Assembly: GCA_016191435.1 (NCBI GenBank)
Contig: JACPOQ010000022.1
Location: forward strand, 62,001 to 126,000
Length of the DNA: 64,000 bases
Source of the DNA: Chloroflexota bacterium
Lineage (GTDB): Bacteria > Chloroflexota > Dehalococcoidia > Tepidiformales > Tepidiformaceae
Direction of reading: 5' to 3'
In this document: positions 15,893 through 24,120 of the stretch, one piece after another
Numbering within the stretch: the stretch's first letter is position 1
Layout: each line of letters opens with the position of its first letter
The notes under the pieces: model-generated
Told to the model about the DNA's origin: nothing
Database searches by the model: none
The model's input: the letters and a program-made list of their open reading frames with translations, nothing else
Position numbers and translations under genes: made by a program

Positions 15893-15956
15893 CGTGTCGG
15901 CGTGTCGGCGTGTCGGCGTGTCGGCGTGTCGGCGTGTCGGCGTGTCGGCGTGTCGC
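15893..15956. repeat. Eight-copy octamer tandem repeat in the S9 peptidase leader
   Basis: CGTGTCGG is repeated eight times without gaps; the last copy ends in C instead of G. The array lies ten bases before the peptidase start codon and, on the minus strand, between its promoter and its ribosome site. The unit is not a multiple of three and lies outside the coding sequence, so slippage would change leader length only. Confidence 0.95.
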
Positions 15957-15957
15957 G

Positions 15958-15986
15958 ACGATGGTGCGTTCTGGGGTGCGCGTCAA
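15958..15986 (-). promoter_or_regulatory. Putative promoter of the S9 peptidase gene
   Basis: On the minus strand TTGACG (15986-15981) and CATCGT (15963-15958) are separated by 17 bases. The -35 is near consensus and the -10 moderate. Transcription would begin near 15951, at the edge of the octamer repeat, so almost the whole leader would be repeat sequence. Confidence 0.4.
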
Positions 15987-15992
15987 GCGTAA

Positions 15993-17264
15993 CTACGGGA
16001 GGCGGCGGACGGGCGTGAGGAACGCCATGCAGAGGATGCCGATGACGACGCAGATGATGCCGCTTGAGACGATGGACACCTGCGGGCCCCAGAAGTTCGA
16101 GACGAGCCCGGCTTCGGCAAGGCCAAGGGGGATGGAAGCGGTGAAAGCGAGGCTGTACATGCTCATCACGCGGCCCATCATGCGGGGGGCGGCGTGCTCC
16201 TGGAGGAGGGCGACAGCGAAGTTGATGAAGATGGCGGGGCCGAGGATGCCCTGGACCACGAGGATCGCCATCGAGAGTCCGGCGGAGTGACTCAGCCCGA
16301 AGAGGATGCTGCCCATGGGGCCGATGATGACCGAACTGATAAGAAGCGCGCCGCGGTGGTCGAAGCGGCGCGCCGACATGAGCACGGAGCCGATGAGGAT
16401 GCCGCCGCCGAAGGACGCCCACATGAAGCCGATGAACTTGTCGCTCTGGTGGAGGACATCGGGGACGATGATGGAGATGTTCACGGCGAACGGGCCCATG
16501 ATGAAGATGCCGGGGATCGTGCCAAGCGCCAGGATGCCGAGGAGCCGAGAATCGGTGCGGACGTAGCGGAGGCCATCGGTGAGGTCGCCGAAGACGCTGC
16601 GACCGGAGGGCACGGGCGTATCGGTGGCGATGCGCGAGAAAAGCAGGGCGGCAACGAGCAGTGTGGCCACCTCGGCGGCGAAGGCGAACGTGAGCCCGAG
16701 GCCATCGGCGAGCAGGCCGCCCATGGCGGGGCCGCCGAATTGGAGCATGGCCATGAAGGCCATCGTCCCGAAGATGGCGGCGTTCTGGATCATCGAGCGC
16801 GACACGATTTGCGGGACCATCGCCGAGCGGGCGGGGTTCGTGAAGGCGCCCGCGGAGCCAACGACGGCCGAGAGGATGAACGCGGGCCAGACCCAACGCA
16901 CGTCGCCGCCCGCCAGCGCGACGTACCCGAGTGAGACCGCGGCGGCGACGGTATAAGTGCGGACGAGGATGCGACGGCGCTCCACGCGGTCGGCGGCGAC
17001 GCCACCGACGAGCGCGAAGAAGGCGGCGGGGAGGTTCTGAGCGATGAGCACGGCGGCGATAGCGAGTGCGCGGTGGTCCTCGGCGACGCGGTCGCGGATG
17101 AAGAGCGGGACGGTGACTGTTTGGATGCCGACGCCGGCGCCGCCGAAGATGGAGGCAAGCCACCAGCGGCGGAAGTTCGCGACGCGGAACGGGTTGCGCT
17201 GCTCGTGGGGGATGGCGGGGGCGGCGGCGCCTGCGAGCGGGATGGACTCGGCTTCGGTCGTCAT
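15993..17264 (-). CDS. MFS transporter, DHA3/EntS-like exporter
   Basis: The 423-residue protein has twelve predicted membrane helices in two six-helix halves. The loop after helix 2 reads GGVAADRVERRRIL, the MFS signature G-x3-D-R-x-R-R, and the N-terminal RNPFRVANFRRWWLAS motif is typical of the DHA3 group that exports drugs or siderophores by proton exchange. The substrate cannot be read from the sequence. It stands alone between a thiolase operon and the S9 peptidase, all on the same strand. The ATG at 17264 gives a normal N-terminal cytoplasmic tail of about 25 residues. Confidence 0.85.
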   Translation of the reverse strand: MTTEAESIPLAGAAAPAIPHEQRNPFRVANFRRWWLASIFGGAGVGIQTVTVPLFIRDRVAEDHRALAIAAVLIAQNLPAAFFALVGGVAADRVERRRILVRTYTVAAAVSLGYVALAGGDVRWVWPAFILSAVVGSAGAFTNPARSAMVPQIVSRSMIQNAAIFGTMAFMAMLQFGGPAMGGLLADGLGLTFAFAAEVATLLVAALLFSRIATDTPVPSGRSVFGDLTDGLRYVRTDSRLLGILALGTIPGIFIMGPFAVNISIIVPDVLHQSDKFIGFMWASFGGGILIGSVLMSARRFDHRGALLISSVIIGPMGSILFGLSHSAGLSMAILVVQGILGPAIFINFAVALLQEHAAPRMMGRVMSMYSLAFTASIPLGLAEAGLVSNFWGPQVSIVSSGIICVVIGILCMAFLTPVRRLP

Positions 17265-17369
17265 GGGCGGCGCCGCACGCGGACGGGGACATCACGGGCC
17301 CTCAACATTCGGCGGAGCGTACAGGGATTTCGCGGGAACGTCTTGGACGAAATTGCAGGGGCAAAGGGG

Positions 17370-17395
17370 AAAGGGCAGCCGGTGGGCTGCCCTTT
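17370..17395 (-). terminator. Terminator of the thiolase operon
   Basis: AAAGGGCAGCC at 17370-17380 pairs perfectly with 17385-17395 around a four-base loop. Read on the minus strand, the stem ends in CCCTTT followed by CCCCTTT, a T-rich tail. It lies 25 bases after the thiolase stop and fits an intrinsic terminator. Confidence 0.8.
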
Positions 17396-17419
17396 CGTTC
17401 GAGTGCGGCCGGAAGCGAG

Positions 17420-18616
17420 TTACTTCTGGAGGACGTTGAGGGTGCAGGCCGAGCAGAGCCCGATCACGTGGGCCATGCCGATCTTCGAGCCTTCGACCTG
17501 GCGGGCGCCGGCCTGGCCGCGCAGATGCCAGACGATCTCGGCGATGTTCGCCACGCCCGTAGCGCCGAGGGGGTGCCCCTTCGAGAGCAGGCCGCCGCTG
17601 GCGTTGACCACGGTCGTCGTCTTCGGCTTGTAGGTCTTGTCCTGGAAGGGGGCGACGTCTTCCTGGTACTTCGTCGGGATCTTGTTGCCAATCCAGGGGG
17701 CGCCGCTGGCGACGTGCTTGCCGGCCATGCCCTCTTCGCAAAGGCCGAGGTTCTCGTAGTGGAGGAGCTCGGCGGTGGCGAAGCAGTCGTGGAGCTCGAC
17801 CTGGCTGAGGTCCTCGGGGCCGATGCCGGCGGTCTCGTAGGCGATCTTCGCGGCGTTCTTCGTGAGGGTGTTGATATCCGGGAGCGAGAGGTCGCGGTCG
17901 GTCCACGGGTCGGAGGTGAGGACGCTGGCAGCGACCTTGATCGGCTGGGTGGTGTACTGGCGGGCCTTGTCCATCGAGCAGAGGATGGCGGCGGCGGCGC
18001 CGTCGCCGGTGGGGCAGCACATCAGGAGCGTGTTCGGATAGGCGATCATGCGGCCGTTCATGACTTCGTCGAGCGGCGATTCCTTCTGGTATTGCGCGAG
18101 CCGGTTCTGGGTGCTGTGGTAGTGGTTCTTCACGCTGGCGAGGGCGAAGTGCTCGGGCTGGGTGCCGTACTGCTTTGAGTGCTCCATGCCGGCCATGCCG
18201 AAGACAGCGGGCATCATGTAGGAGCCGACGCGCCCTTCGAGGCTTGTCGCTGGGTCGCCGCGGGAGCCGAGCAGGCCCTGCTTGCCCATCTGCTCGCTGC
18301 CCAGCGCCATGACGATGTCGTAGGCGCCGGAGGCGATGGCGAAGTACGCCTCGCGGAAGGCGGTGGAGCCGGTGGCGCAGGCGTTGGCGACGTTGACGAC
18401 GGGGATGCCCGTCTGGCCGAGCTGCTGGAGGATGCGTTGGCCGGAACCGCTCGTCTGGTAGAGGTTGCCGCTGTACAAGGCCTCGATCGTCTTCATCTCG
18501 ACGCCGGCATCGGTGAGGGCTTCGTGGCCGGCCTGGGCGGCCAGCTGGGAGACGTCACGGTCGGGGTACCGGCCGAACTTGATCATGGAGACGCCGATGA
18601 CTGCTACTTCGCGCAT
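17420..18616 (-). CDS. Thiolase-family acetyl-CoA acetyltransferase (SCP-x type)
   Basis: The 398-residue protein keeps the thiolase catalytic set: Cys80 in NACATGS, HDCF near residue 270, His348 in GHPLGATG, and a C-terminal GLCSACTLN loop. SCP-x-like thiolases cleave or form 3-ketoacyl-CoA thioesters, here probably in beta-oxidation of fatty or branched acyl chains. The partner gene upstream encodes a DUF35 zinc-ribbon/OB-fold protein, the standard companion of this subfamily, with 47 bases between them. GGAAGG precedes the ATG. The transcript ends at the strong terminator 25 bases downstream. Substrate chain length is not visible. Confidence 0.9.
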   Translation of the reverse strand: MREVAVIGVSMIKFGRYPDRDVSQLAAQAGHEALTDAGVEMKTIEALYSGNLYQTSGSGQRILQQLGQTGIPVVNVANACATGSTAFREAYFAIASGAYDIVMALGSEQMGKQGLLGSRGDPATSLEGRVGSYMMPAVFGMAGMEHSKQYGTQPEHFALASVKNHYHSTQNRLAQYQKESPLDEVMNGRMIAYPNTLLMCCPTGDGAAAAILCSMDKARQYTTQPIKVAASVLTSDPWTDRDLSLPDINTLTKNAAKIAYETAGIGPEDLSQVELHDCFATAELLHYENLGLCEEGMAGKHVASGAPWIGNKIPTKYQEDVAPFQDKTYKPKTTTVVNASGGLLSKGHPLGATGVANIAEIVWHLRGQAGARQVEGSKIGMAHVIGLCSACTLNVLQK

Positions 18617-18663
18617 GGGTGCTGTCCTTCCTGTGGGGATCGTGGCGGCGGTGGGGCGGGGGA

Positions 18664-19086
18664 TCAGGCGGGCCGGTAACGGTAGGCGATGTAGGTGTTG
18701 CCTTCCTTATCTTCGGAGGCCTTTTCGGTGTACATCTTGAGCTTCATCCCGAACTTGACGTTCTCGGGTTTGGGGTCGACTTCGATATTGGTATTGATGG
18801 ACACACCTTCGGGCAGATCGACGATGGCGGCGACGTAAGGCGCCTTCACGTAGGGCGTGGCCTGGTGGATGATCGTAAAGACGTGGACTTCGGCATCGCG
18901 GCCGAACTTGACTTCTTCGAACGGGCCGCTCGCGCTGCACTTCCCGCAGAAGAGACGGGGGCCGGCGTACATGGCGCCACAGGTGCTGCATTTACTGCCG
19001 AAGAGGTAGTCCTCTTCGCGGGTCGCGCCGATGCGCAGATGGGGAACGAGCGGGCGAATTTCGGGTGCGGCTACTGTTTCAGCCAA
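18664..19086 (-). CDS. DUF35 zinc-ribbon/OB-fold acyl-CoA-binding protein
   Basis: The 140-residue protein has four Cys in KCSTCG and LFCGKC (about residues 33-51) forming a rubredoxin-like zinc ribbon, then an OB-fold with HVFTIIHQATPYVKAPYVAAIVDL. In archaea and many bacteria such proteins tether CoA substrates to a partner thiolase, and the next gene is one. I chose TTG at 19086 because AAGGAGG lies eight bases upstream and the homologous N-terminus starts there; a longer frame from 19197 adds unrelated Arg/Pro-rich residues that overlap its promoter. Confidence 0.88.
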   Translation of the reverse strand: MAETVAAPEIRPLVPHLRIGATREEDYLFGSKCSTCGAMYAGPRLFCGKCSASGPFEEVKFGRDAEVHVFTIIHQATPYVKAPYVAAIVDLPEGVSINTNIEVDPKPENVKFGMKLKMYTEKASEDKEGNTYIAYRYRPA

Positions 19087-19168
19087 GCGAAACCCCTCCT
19101 TGAGGATGTCGGACGTGCCCGGGCATGCACGCGGCACAGCCAACCCCGGGCGAGGCAAATGCGCAGGT

Positions 19169-19197
19169 ATTGTGTGTCGCCCGGACGGGCGCGTCAA
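19169..19197 (-). promoter_or_regulatory. Promoter of the DUF35-thiolase operon with palindrome in the spacer
   Basis: On the minus strand TTGACG (19197-19192) and CACAAT (19174-19169) are 17 bases apart. The spacer holds a perfect CGCCCG-GA-CGGGCG palindrome at 19178-19191 that could bind a dimeric regulator. The leader would be about 75 bases. Confidence 0.45.
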
Positions 19198-19249
19198 CCG
19201 CGCGGGGGCGTGCCGGCGGTGTCGGAGTAGGGGCGTATCGGCGTGGCGG

Positions 19250-19291
19250 TTGCGTTATTTATGGGACTATGTATCATCAAATTCCTGATAC
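19250..19291 (+). promoter_or_regulatory. Metal-transporter promoter and inverted-repeat operator
   Basis: TTGCGT (19250-19255) and TATCAT (19272-19277) are 16 bases apart. GTATCA at 19271-19276 and TGATAC at 19286-19291 form a perfect inverted repeat with a nine-base spacer, covering the -10 and the predicted start of transcription. A repressor bound here would block the promoter. A Zur-, MntR- or DtxR-type metal regulator is likely from the genes controlled, but the box does not match a consensus I can name with certainty. Confidence 0.5.
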
Positions 19292-19316
19292 TTAGTTTCG
19301 AAAAGAGGCGGCGGCT

Positions 19317-20249
19317 GTGAAGCAACGAATCCTCCTCGGCGCGACCATCGCGGTGGTAATCGCGAGCGCGTTGGCGGGGGTTGCTTGCGGCGAAAGCGGC
19401 GGCGGGGGCGGGACTGGCAGAACGCCGGTGGTCGCGACGACCGTGCAGGTGGGAGCGCTGACGCGGGAAGTCGGCGGCGACCGTATCGCGCTCACGGTGC
19501 TCGTGGGCCCGGGGGTGGACCCGCACAACTTCGAAGCCTCGCCCGGTGACCTGAAGAAGATTTCGAGCGCGAAGGCTGTGCTCCGTAACGGCCTCGGGCT
19601 GGACAACTGGCTTGATGGCGCAATCAGAAATGCGGGCGGCAGCACAAAAGTTGTCACGGTCACCGATGGCATCGAGTTGCGGGAAGGGAGTGCAGAGGAG
19701 AGGAAGGACGACCCGAACGCGAAGGACCCGCACGTCTGGCATAGCCCCGCGAACGACAAGATCATGCTGGACAACATCGCCACCGCGCTGGCCGCCGCGG
19801 ACCCGGGCAACGCCGCCACGTACAGGGCAAACGCAGACGCCGCCAGGCAGAGGTTCGACGACGTGGACAAGCAGATCAGGGCGCTGATCGATGGCATCCC
19901 GGCGGCCAACCGTAAGCTGGTGACGGACCACGACGCGTTCGGATACTTCCTCGACCGTTACGGGCTCACGCTCATCGGCACCGTGATCCCGGGCAACACC
20001 ACGCAGTCCGAGCCCTCCGCGAAAGCCATCGCGGACCTGGAGGACACGATCCGCCGCGAGGGGGTGAAGGCGATCTTCTCGGAGGGGACGGCGGACCCGA
20101 AGGTTGGGCGCCAGGTGGCAGCGGACACCGGGGTGCGGATTATCAATACGCTCTATGGGGACTCGCTCGGGAAGGAAGGGTCCGGGCAGGAGACGGTGGA
20201 AGGAATGCTGCTGTTCAACGCCAAAACCATCGCAGAGGCGCTGAAATAG
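19317..20249 (+). CDS. Zinc/manganese ABC transporter substrate-binding lipoprotein (ZnuA/cluster 9)
   Basis: The 310-residue protein has a signal peptide with a lipobox ending VACGES (Cys at 24) and the two-lobed fold of cluster 9 metal-binding proteins joined by a long helix. Likely ligands are His70 (DPHNFE), His139 (DPHVWH), His205 (DHDAFGYF) and Asp282 (YGDSLG), a His3/Asp set found in zinc and manganese binders. The His-rich loop of classical ZnuA is absent, which slightly favours manganese or a mixed role. The start is GTG at 19317. It is the first gene of a three-gene operon with ATPase and permease. Confidence 0.88.
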   Translation: MKQRILLGATIAVVIASALAGVACGESGGGGGTGRTPVVATTVQVGALTREVGGDRIALTVLVGPGVDPHNFEASPGDLKKISSAKAVLRNGLGLDNWLDGAIRNAGGSTKVVTVTDGIELREGSAEERKDDPNAKDPHVWHSPANDKIMLDNIATALAAADPGNAATYRANADAARQRFDDVDKQIRALIDGIPAANRKLVTDHDAFGYFLDRYGLTLIGTVIPGNTTQSEPSAKAIADLEDTIRREGVKAIFSEGTADPKVGRQVAADTGVRIINTLYGDSLGKEGSGQETVEGMLLFNAKTIAEALK

Positions 20250-20290
20250 CCGGCCCGGCCCGCACGGCGACGACGCTCGCGCTGGCGGAT

Positions 20291-20989
20291 GTGCGCACGG
20301 GATACGGGGCGCAGTTCCAGTTGCGCCATGTTTCGTTCGGCCTGCGCGGCGGCGATGTGGCGGGCGTGATCGGGCCCAACGGCGGTGGCAAGAGCACCCT
20401 GCTGAAGGCGCTCGCGGGCGTGATCGCCATCGGCGAAGGCGCGATCACGCTCGATGGCGCGCCGATCCGGCGGTCGCAGGCGGATATCGCCTTCGTGCCC
20501 CAGCGCGAGGAGGTGAACTGGGACTTCCCGGTTACGGCGCGCGACGTGGTGCTGATGGGGCGGTACCGGTCGGCGGGCTGGGTGCGGTGGCCGGGACGGG
20601 AGGACCGTAAGAAAGCGGACGCCGCACTCGAGCAGTTGGGACTTGGCGGCCTCGGCGGGCGCCACATCAGCCAGTTCTCGGGTGGCCAGCAGCAGCGGGT
20701 ATTCCTGGCGCGGGCAATAGCGCAGGAGCCACGGGTGATCGTGCTCGATGAGCCGCTCGCGGGCGTGGACGCGACCAACCGCGAGATCTTCCACCGCGCG
20801 ATCGAGTCGTTCGCGCGCGCGGGGCTCATCGTGGTGATGGCGACGCACGATCTCGATGAGGTGGAGGCGACCTGCTCCCATCTTTGCTGCCTGAACCAGC
20901 GCGTGGTCGCCTTCGGGCCGGTGAAGGACGTGTTCACCCCCGACATCCTGAAGGCGACGTTCGGCGGGCAGATGGCGGTGTTCCGCTGA
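20291..20989 (+). CDS. Zinc/manganese ABC transporter ATPase
   Basis: The 232-residue ATPase has Walker A GPNGGGKST at about 28-36, Q-loop PQREEVNW, signature SGGQQQR, Walker B VIVLDEP and H-loop ATHD, and powers metal import with its neighbours. The annotated GTG at 20291 is the only standard start after the preceding stop, yet the in-frame codons just before it read LALADV, a good match to the usual first strand of ABC ATPases. No ATG, GTG or TTG precedes it in frame for about 100 bases, so translation may begin at a rarer codon such as CTG 20282. The stop overlaps the permease start (TGATG). Confidence 0.9.
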   Translation: MRTGYGAQFQLRHVSFGLRGGDVAGVIGPNGGGKSTLLKALAGVIAIGEGAITLDGAPIRRSQADIAFVPQREEVNWDFPVTARDVVLMGRYRSAGWVRWPGREDRKKADAALEQLGLGGLGGRHISQFSGGQQQRVFLARAIAQEPRVIVLDEPLAGVDATNREIFHRAIESFARAGLIVVMATHDLDEVEATCSHLCCLNQRVVAFGPVKDVFTPDILKATFGGQMAVFR

Positions 20990-21933
20990 TGTTCGATGTC
21001 CTCACCGACCCCTGGAGCTATCCCTTCATGCAGAACGCCTTCCTCGAAGTGACGCTCGTGGGGCTGGTGTGCGGGCTGGTGGGCTGCTTCGTGGTGCTGC
21101 GCGGGCTGTCGTTCATCGGCGATGCGCTGGCACATGCGGTGTTCCCGGGGGTGGTGCTCTCGTACCTTGCGGGGCGCAGCATCCTCATCGGGGCGTTCGC
21201 GTTTGGGGTGCTGACGGCGCTGGGTGTAGGAATTATGTCGCGAAGCCGGCGTGTGAGCGAAGACTCCGCGATCGGCGTCATTTTCGCCGCCTTCTTCGCA
21301 CTCGGCGTCGTGCTGATCAGCCGCCAGGCCGGGTTCAAACGGGACCTCGGGGCGCTGCTGTTCGGGAACGTGCTCGGCGTTTCGGTGAACGACCTGTGGG
21401 CGACGGTCATCATTGGGGCGCTGGTGCTGCTCGTGTTGTTCGTATTCCTGAAGGAGTTCGTGCTCATCGCGTTCGATGAGACGATGGCGCGGTCGCTCGG
21501 ATACCCGGTGTTCGCGCTGGACCTCGTGCTCCTGCTGCTGGTGGCGGCGACGATTGTGGTGAGCCTCCAGACGGTGGGGAACATCCTTATCCTCGCGCTC
21601 ATCGTGACGCCGCCGGCAACGGCGCGCCTCCTGACCGAGAGCCTATCGCGGATGCTGATGCTGAGCGGCGCGCTGGGGGTGGTCAGCGGGATCGTGGGGC
21701 TCTACGTGTCCTATTACCAGGACACGGCGGCGGGCGGGACGATCGTGCTGGTGGCGACGGGCTTCTTCATCCTCGCGCTGGTGTTCGCGCCCAACCACGG
21801 GTTGCTGAGCTCGCGGTGGCAGGAGCGGCGCGGCCGCCACCACGTCCATCACTACCACCCGGCGACCGAGGGGCTCGATGGCGAAGCGGTGTCCCTTGCT
21901 GAACCGGAACAGGGCGCCGGGGCCAACGGATAG
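20989..21933 (+). CDS. Zinc/manganese ABC transporter permease with His-rich tail
   Basis: The 314-residue protein belongs to the ABC-3 permease family (ZnuB/MntB type) with about eight to nine membrane helices. Typical stretches are FVVLRGLSFIGDALAHAVFPG and NILILALIVTPPATARLL. After the last helix a 45-residue cytoplasmic tail contains RRGRHHVHHYH, a His cluster that could bind zinc and sense or hand over metal. Such a tail is unusual in this family. ATG 20989 overlaps the ATPase stop by one base, and an out-of-frame longer N-terminus has no support. The gene converges with the histidine phosphatase eight bases away. Confidence 0.88.
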   Translation: MFDVLTDPWSYPFMQNAFLEVTLVGLVCGLVGCFVVLRGLSFIGDALAHAVFPGVVLSYLAGRSILIGAFAFGVLTALGVGIMSRSRRVSEDSAIGVIFAAFFALGVVLISRQAGFKRDLGALLFGNVLGVSVNDLWATVIIGALVLLVLFVFLKEFVLIAFDETMARSLGYPVFALDLVLLLLVAATIVVSLQTVGNILILALIVTPPATARLLTESLSRMLMLSGALGVVSGIVGLYVSYYQDTAAGGTIVLVATGFFILALVFAPNHGLLSSRWQERRGRHHVHHYHPATEGLDGEAVSLAEPEQGAGANG

Positions 21934-21941
21934 CGGCGCGG

Positions 21942-22679
21942 CTAGCGCACGAGGGTCCATTCCCGCGGTTTGACGCGGGCGACGACGGTGAAGCCGCCGG
22001 CGCCATCGGGAGCGATGATGGCGGCTTCGCCTTCTTCAAGGATGAGGTCGGTGGCGGCGCGGATGCCGGTGGCATGGGCGACGATGGCCAGGTTCGTCCC
22101 GGCGGCGAGGGGCGTGGAGATGAGGGAGCGGAGCGTATCTGCGGGGGCGTTGGCGTCCAGGCCGGCGAGGGGCTCGTCACGGCCGAAGGCGAGCATCGCC
22201 GTCTCCTTCGCGCGACAGTATTCGCTGCTGACGACGCGGGCGAAGGGGAGGGCCAGGCGCGCCATCTCCACGCCGATGGCGCGAGCATCGGCGCGGCCGT
22301 CGTCGTTGAGCGGGCGCTGTGTGCTGCAGTCATTGATATCGAGGTTCGGGGAATCGTCCGTGAAGGCGGGGCTGCCGGGCTGCTCGGTGCGGGCGTGGCG
22401 GAAGAGGACGACGTAGCCGCCCGCCCTCAACGCGGCCGCCAGCTCGGGCAGGGCGAGCGGCCGGCGCGCGGCCGGCGTGGCCGGGAGTGCGCTCAGGGCG
22501 GCGGTTTGCGAGGGCGAGCGCGTGGACGTCGATGCCGGAGATAGCGCGGGTGTTGTGTTCGGCGACGGTGAGCCGGCAGGCCCAGTGTCGCCGGAGTTGC
22601 AGGCGGTGGCGGCGACGGCGCCGGCAACGATGGACGCCGCGACGACCGACGAAAGGCGCAGGAGTATGGCCTTCATCAT
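21942..22679 (-). CDS. Histidine-phosphatase-family lipoprotein
   Basis: The 245-residue protein carries a signal peptide ending AATAC (Cys near 27), a Ser/Thr/Pro-rich linker to about residue 70, and a phosphoglycerate-mutase-like histidine phosphatase domain. Catalytic features are FRHARTEQ (the RHG-like box with Ala for Gly), SSEYCRAKETA and VAHAT with the second His. It should act outside the membrane on a phosphorylated substrate that cannot be read from sequence. Two ATG codons in a row (22679, 22676) are possible starts. It converges with the metal permease. Confidence 0.8.
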   Translation of the reverse strand: MMKAILLRLSSVVAASIVAGAVAATACNSGDTGPAGSPSPNTTPALSPASTSTRSPSQTAALSALPATPAARRPLALPELAAALRAGGYVVLFRHARTEQPGSPAFTDDSPNLDINDCSTQRPLNDDGRADARAIGVEMARLALPFARVVSSEYCRAKETAMLAFGRDEPLAGLDANAPADTLRSLISTPLAAGTNLAIVAHATGIRAATDLILEEGEAAIIAPDGAGGFTVVARVKPREWTLVR

Positions 22680-22821
22680 CGAGCCGGCACGATACCAGTC
22701 GCCGTGGTAGGCGCGAGCGGGCGCGGCCCTCGATGGCGAAGGCAGTGGGTGGCGGGCGGCGGGCGGGGCGCGGGGCTTCGTCGTATTGTTTGCACCCGAG
22801 CCCTTTGTCCGAGGTGGTGGT

Positions 22822-23958
22822 ATGCGCTTCCAGTTTTCCGAGCAGCAGCAGCAGTTCCGCGGGGAGGTGCGCGGCTTCCTCGCCGAGGAAGTGGGGCCGG
22901 GCCGCGGGAACGGCGGAGTCGATCAGGCGTTCAGCAAGAAGCTGGCGGCGCGCGGGTGGATCGGGATCGCGTGGCCGAAGGAATATGGCGGCCGGGGGCT
23001 CGGGCCCGTGGAGCAGATGATCTACACGGAAGAGATGATCCTCGCGAACGCGCCCCGCGGCTACCACTTCACGGCCGAGCGGCAGGTAGGGCCGTCGCTC
23101 ATCCGCCACGGGACGGAGGCGCAGAAGCGCGAATGGGTGCCGCGCATCATGAGCGCCGATGTGAGCTTCGCGCTCGGGCTTTCGGAGCCTGGCGCGGGGT
23201 CGGACCTCGCTGCCGCGTCCACGCGCGCCGAACGCAACGGCGACGAGTACGTGGTCACCGGCCAGAAGATCTGGACATCGAACGCGCACCTTTCGGACGC
23301 TATCTGGCTGGTGGTGCGGACGGACCAGGCGGCGCCCAAGCACCGGGGGATCAGTTGCCTGATGGTCGACCTCGATAGCCCGGGGATCACGATACGGCCG
23401 CTGTTCGACCTCACGGGCGGGCACCATTTCAACGAGGTGTTCTTCGATGAGGTGCATGTGCCGGTGGACCGGCGGGTGGGGGAGGAGAACGCCGGCTGGT
23501 ACATCCTCGCCGAGCACCTCGACTTCGAACGCTCAGGTATCGAGCGGCTGGTGGACCTCGAGTTCGTGTTTTCGGAGCTCATGGCGCTGGCGCGGGAGAA
23601 GGCAAAGGCGGGGACGCTCAGCCCGGCGCTCCGGCACCAGCTGGCGGAGCTGGCGCTGGAGCTCGAGGTCGGGCGGCTGCTGTGCTACCGCGTCTCGTGG
23701 TTACAGGCTTCGGGAAAAGTGCCGACCGCGGAGGCTTCGACAGCGAAGATCTTTGGGACCGAGTGGTCGCAGCGGATGACAGGCGTCGCGATGAAGACGC
23801 TGGGTCTGGAGGGCGCGGGCGCGCTTGCGGGAGCGGTGCGGCCGGAACTGGTAATGCACGCGTACCTGAACGCGGTATCGCGGACGATTGCGGGCGGGAC
23901 TTCGGAGATCCAGCGGAACATCATCGCGACGCGGGGCCTGGGGCTGCCGCGGTCGTAG
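22822..23958 (+). CDS. Acyl-CoA dehydrogenase family protein
   Basis: The 378-residue flavoprotein has the three-domain layout of acyl-CoA dehydrogenases: helical N-terminus with GIAWPKEYGG, the central FAD/substrate segment LGLSEPGAGSDLA and GQKIWTSNAH, and the C-terminal helices ending AGGTSEIQRNIIATRGLGLPR. It introduces a double bond into an acyl-CoA with FAD and electron-transfer flavoprotein. The subgroup is that of FadE17/FadE26-like enzymes seen in steroid and branched-chain degradation, but substrate is not certain. ATG 22822 follows GAGGTGG; a start at 22786 would overlap nothing useful and is less likely. The 3' neighbour is decayed sequence. Confidence 0.92.
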   Translation: MRFQFSEQQQQFRGEVRGFLAEEVGPGRGNGGVDQAFSKKLAARGWIGIAWPKEYGGRGLGPVEQMIYTEEMILANAPRGYHFTAERQVGPSLIRHGTEAQKREWVPRIMSADVSFALGLSEPGAGSDLAAASTRAERNGDEYVVTGQKIWTSNAHLSDAIWLVVRTDQAAPKHRGISCLMVDLDSPGITIRPLFDLTGGHHFNEVFFDEVHVPVDRRVGEENAGWYILAEHLDFERSGIERLVDLEFVFSELMALAREKAKAGTLSPALRHQLAELALELEVGRLLCYRVSWLQASGKVPTAEASTAKIFGTEWSQRMTGVAMKTLGLEGAGALAGAVRPELVMHAYLNAVSRTIAGGTSEIQRNIIATRGLGLPRS

Positions 23959-24120
23959 GGCGTGGACGTGCGGGTGCGTGATACGCGGCCAGCCGCCGCA
24001 CAGAAGCGGACCGCCGTGGGATCACATCGGCGGCGACGGCGGGATATCGCGGGTGTCATCTATTGCAGTGATTGACATGAGGCGATCCGCCTGTACGATT
24101 CGGCCATCCGGTTCGGGTCG

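Noticed and set aside
15893-15956. Octamer array as a CRISPR
   Set aside because: The units are eight bases with no spacers, and no cas gene is near. It is a simple tandem repeat.
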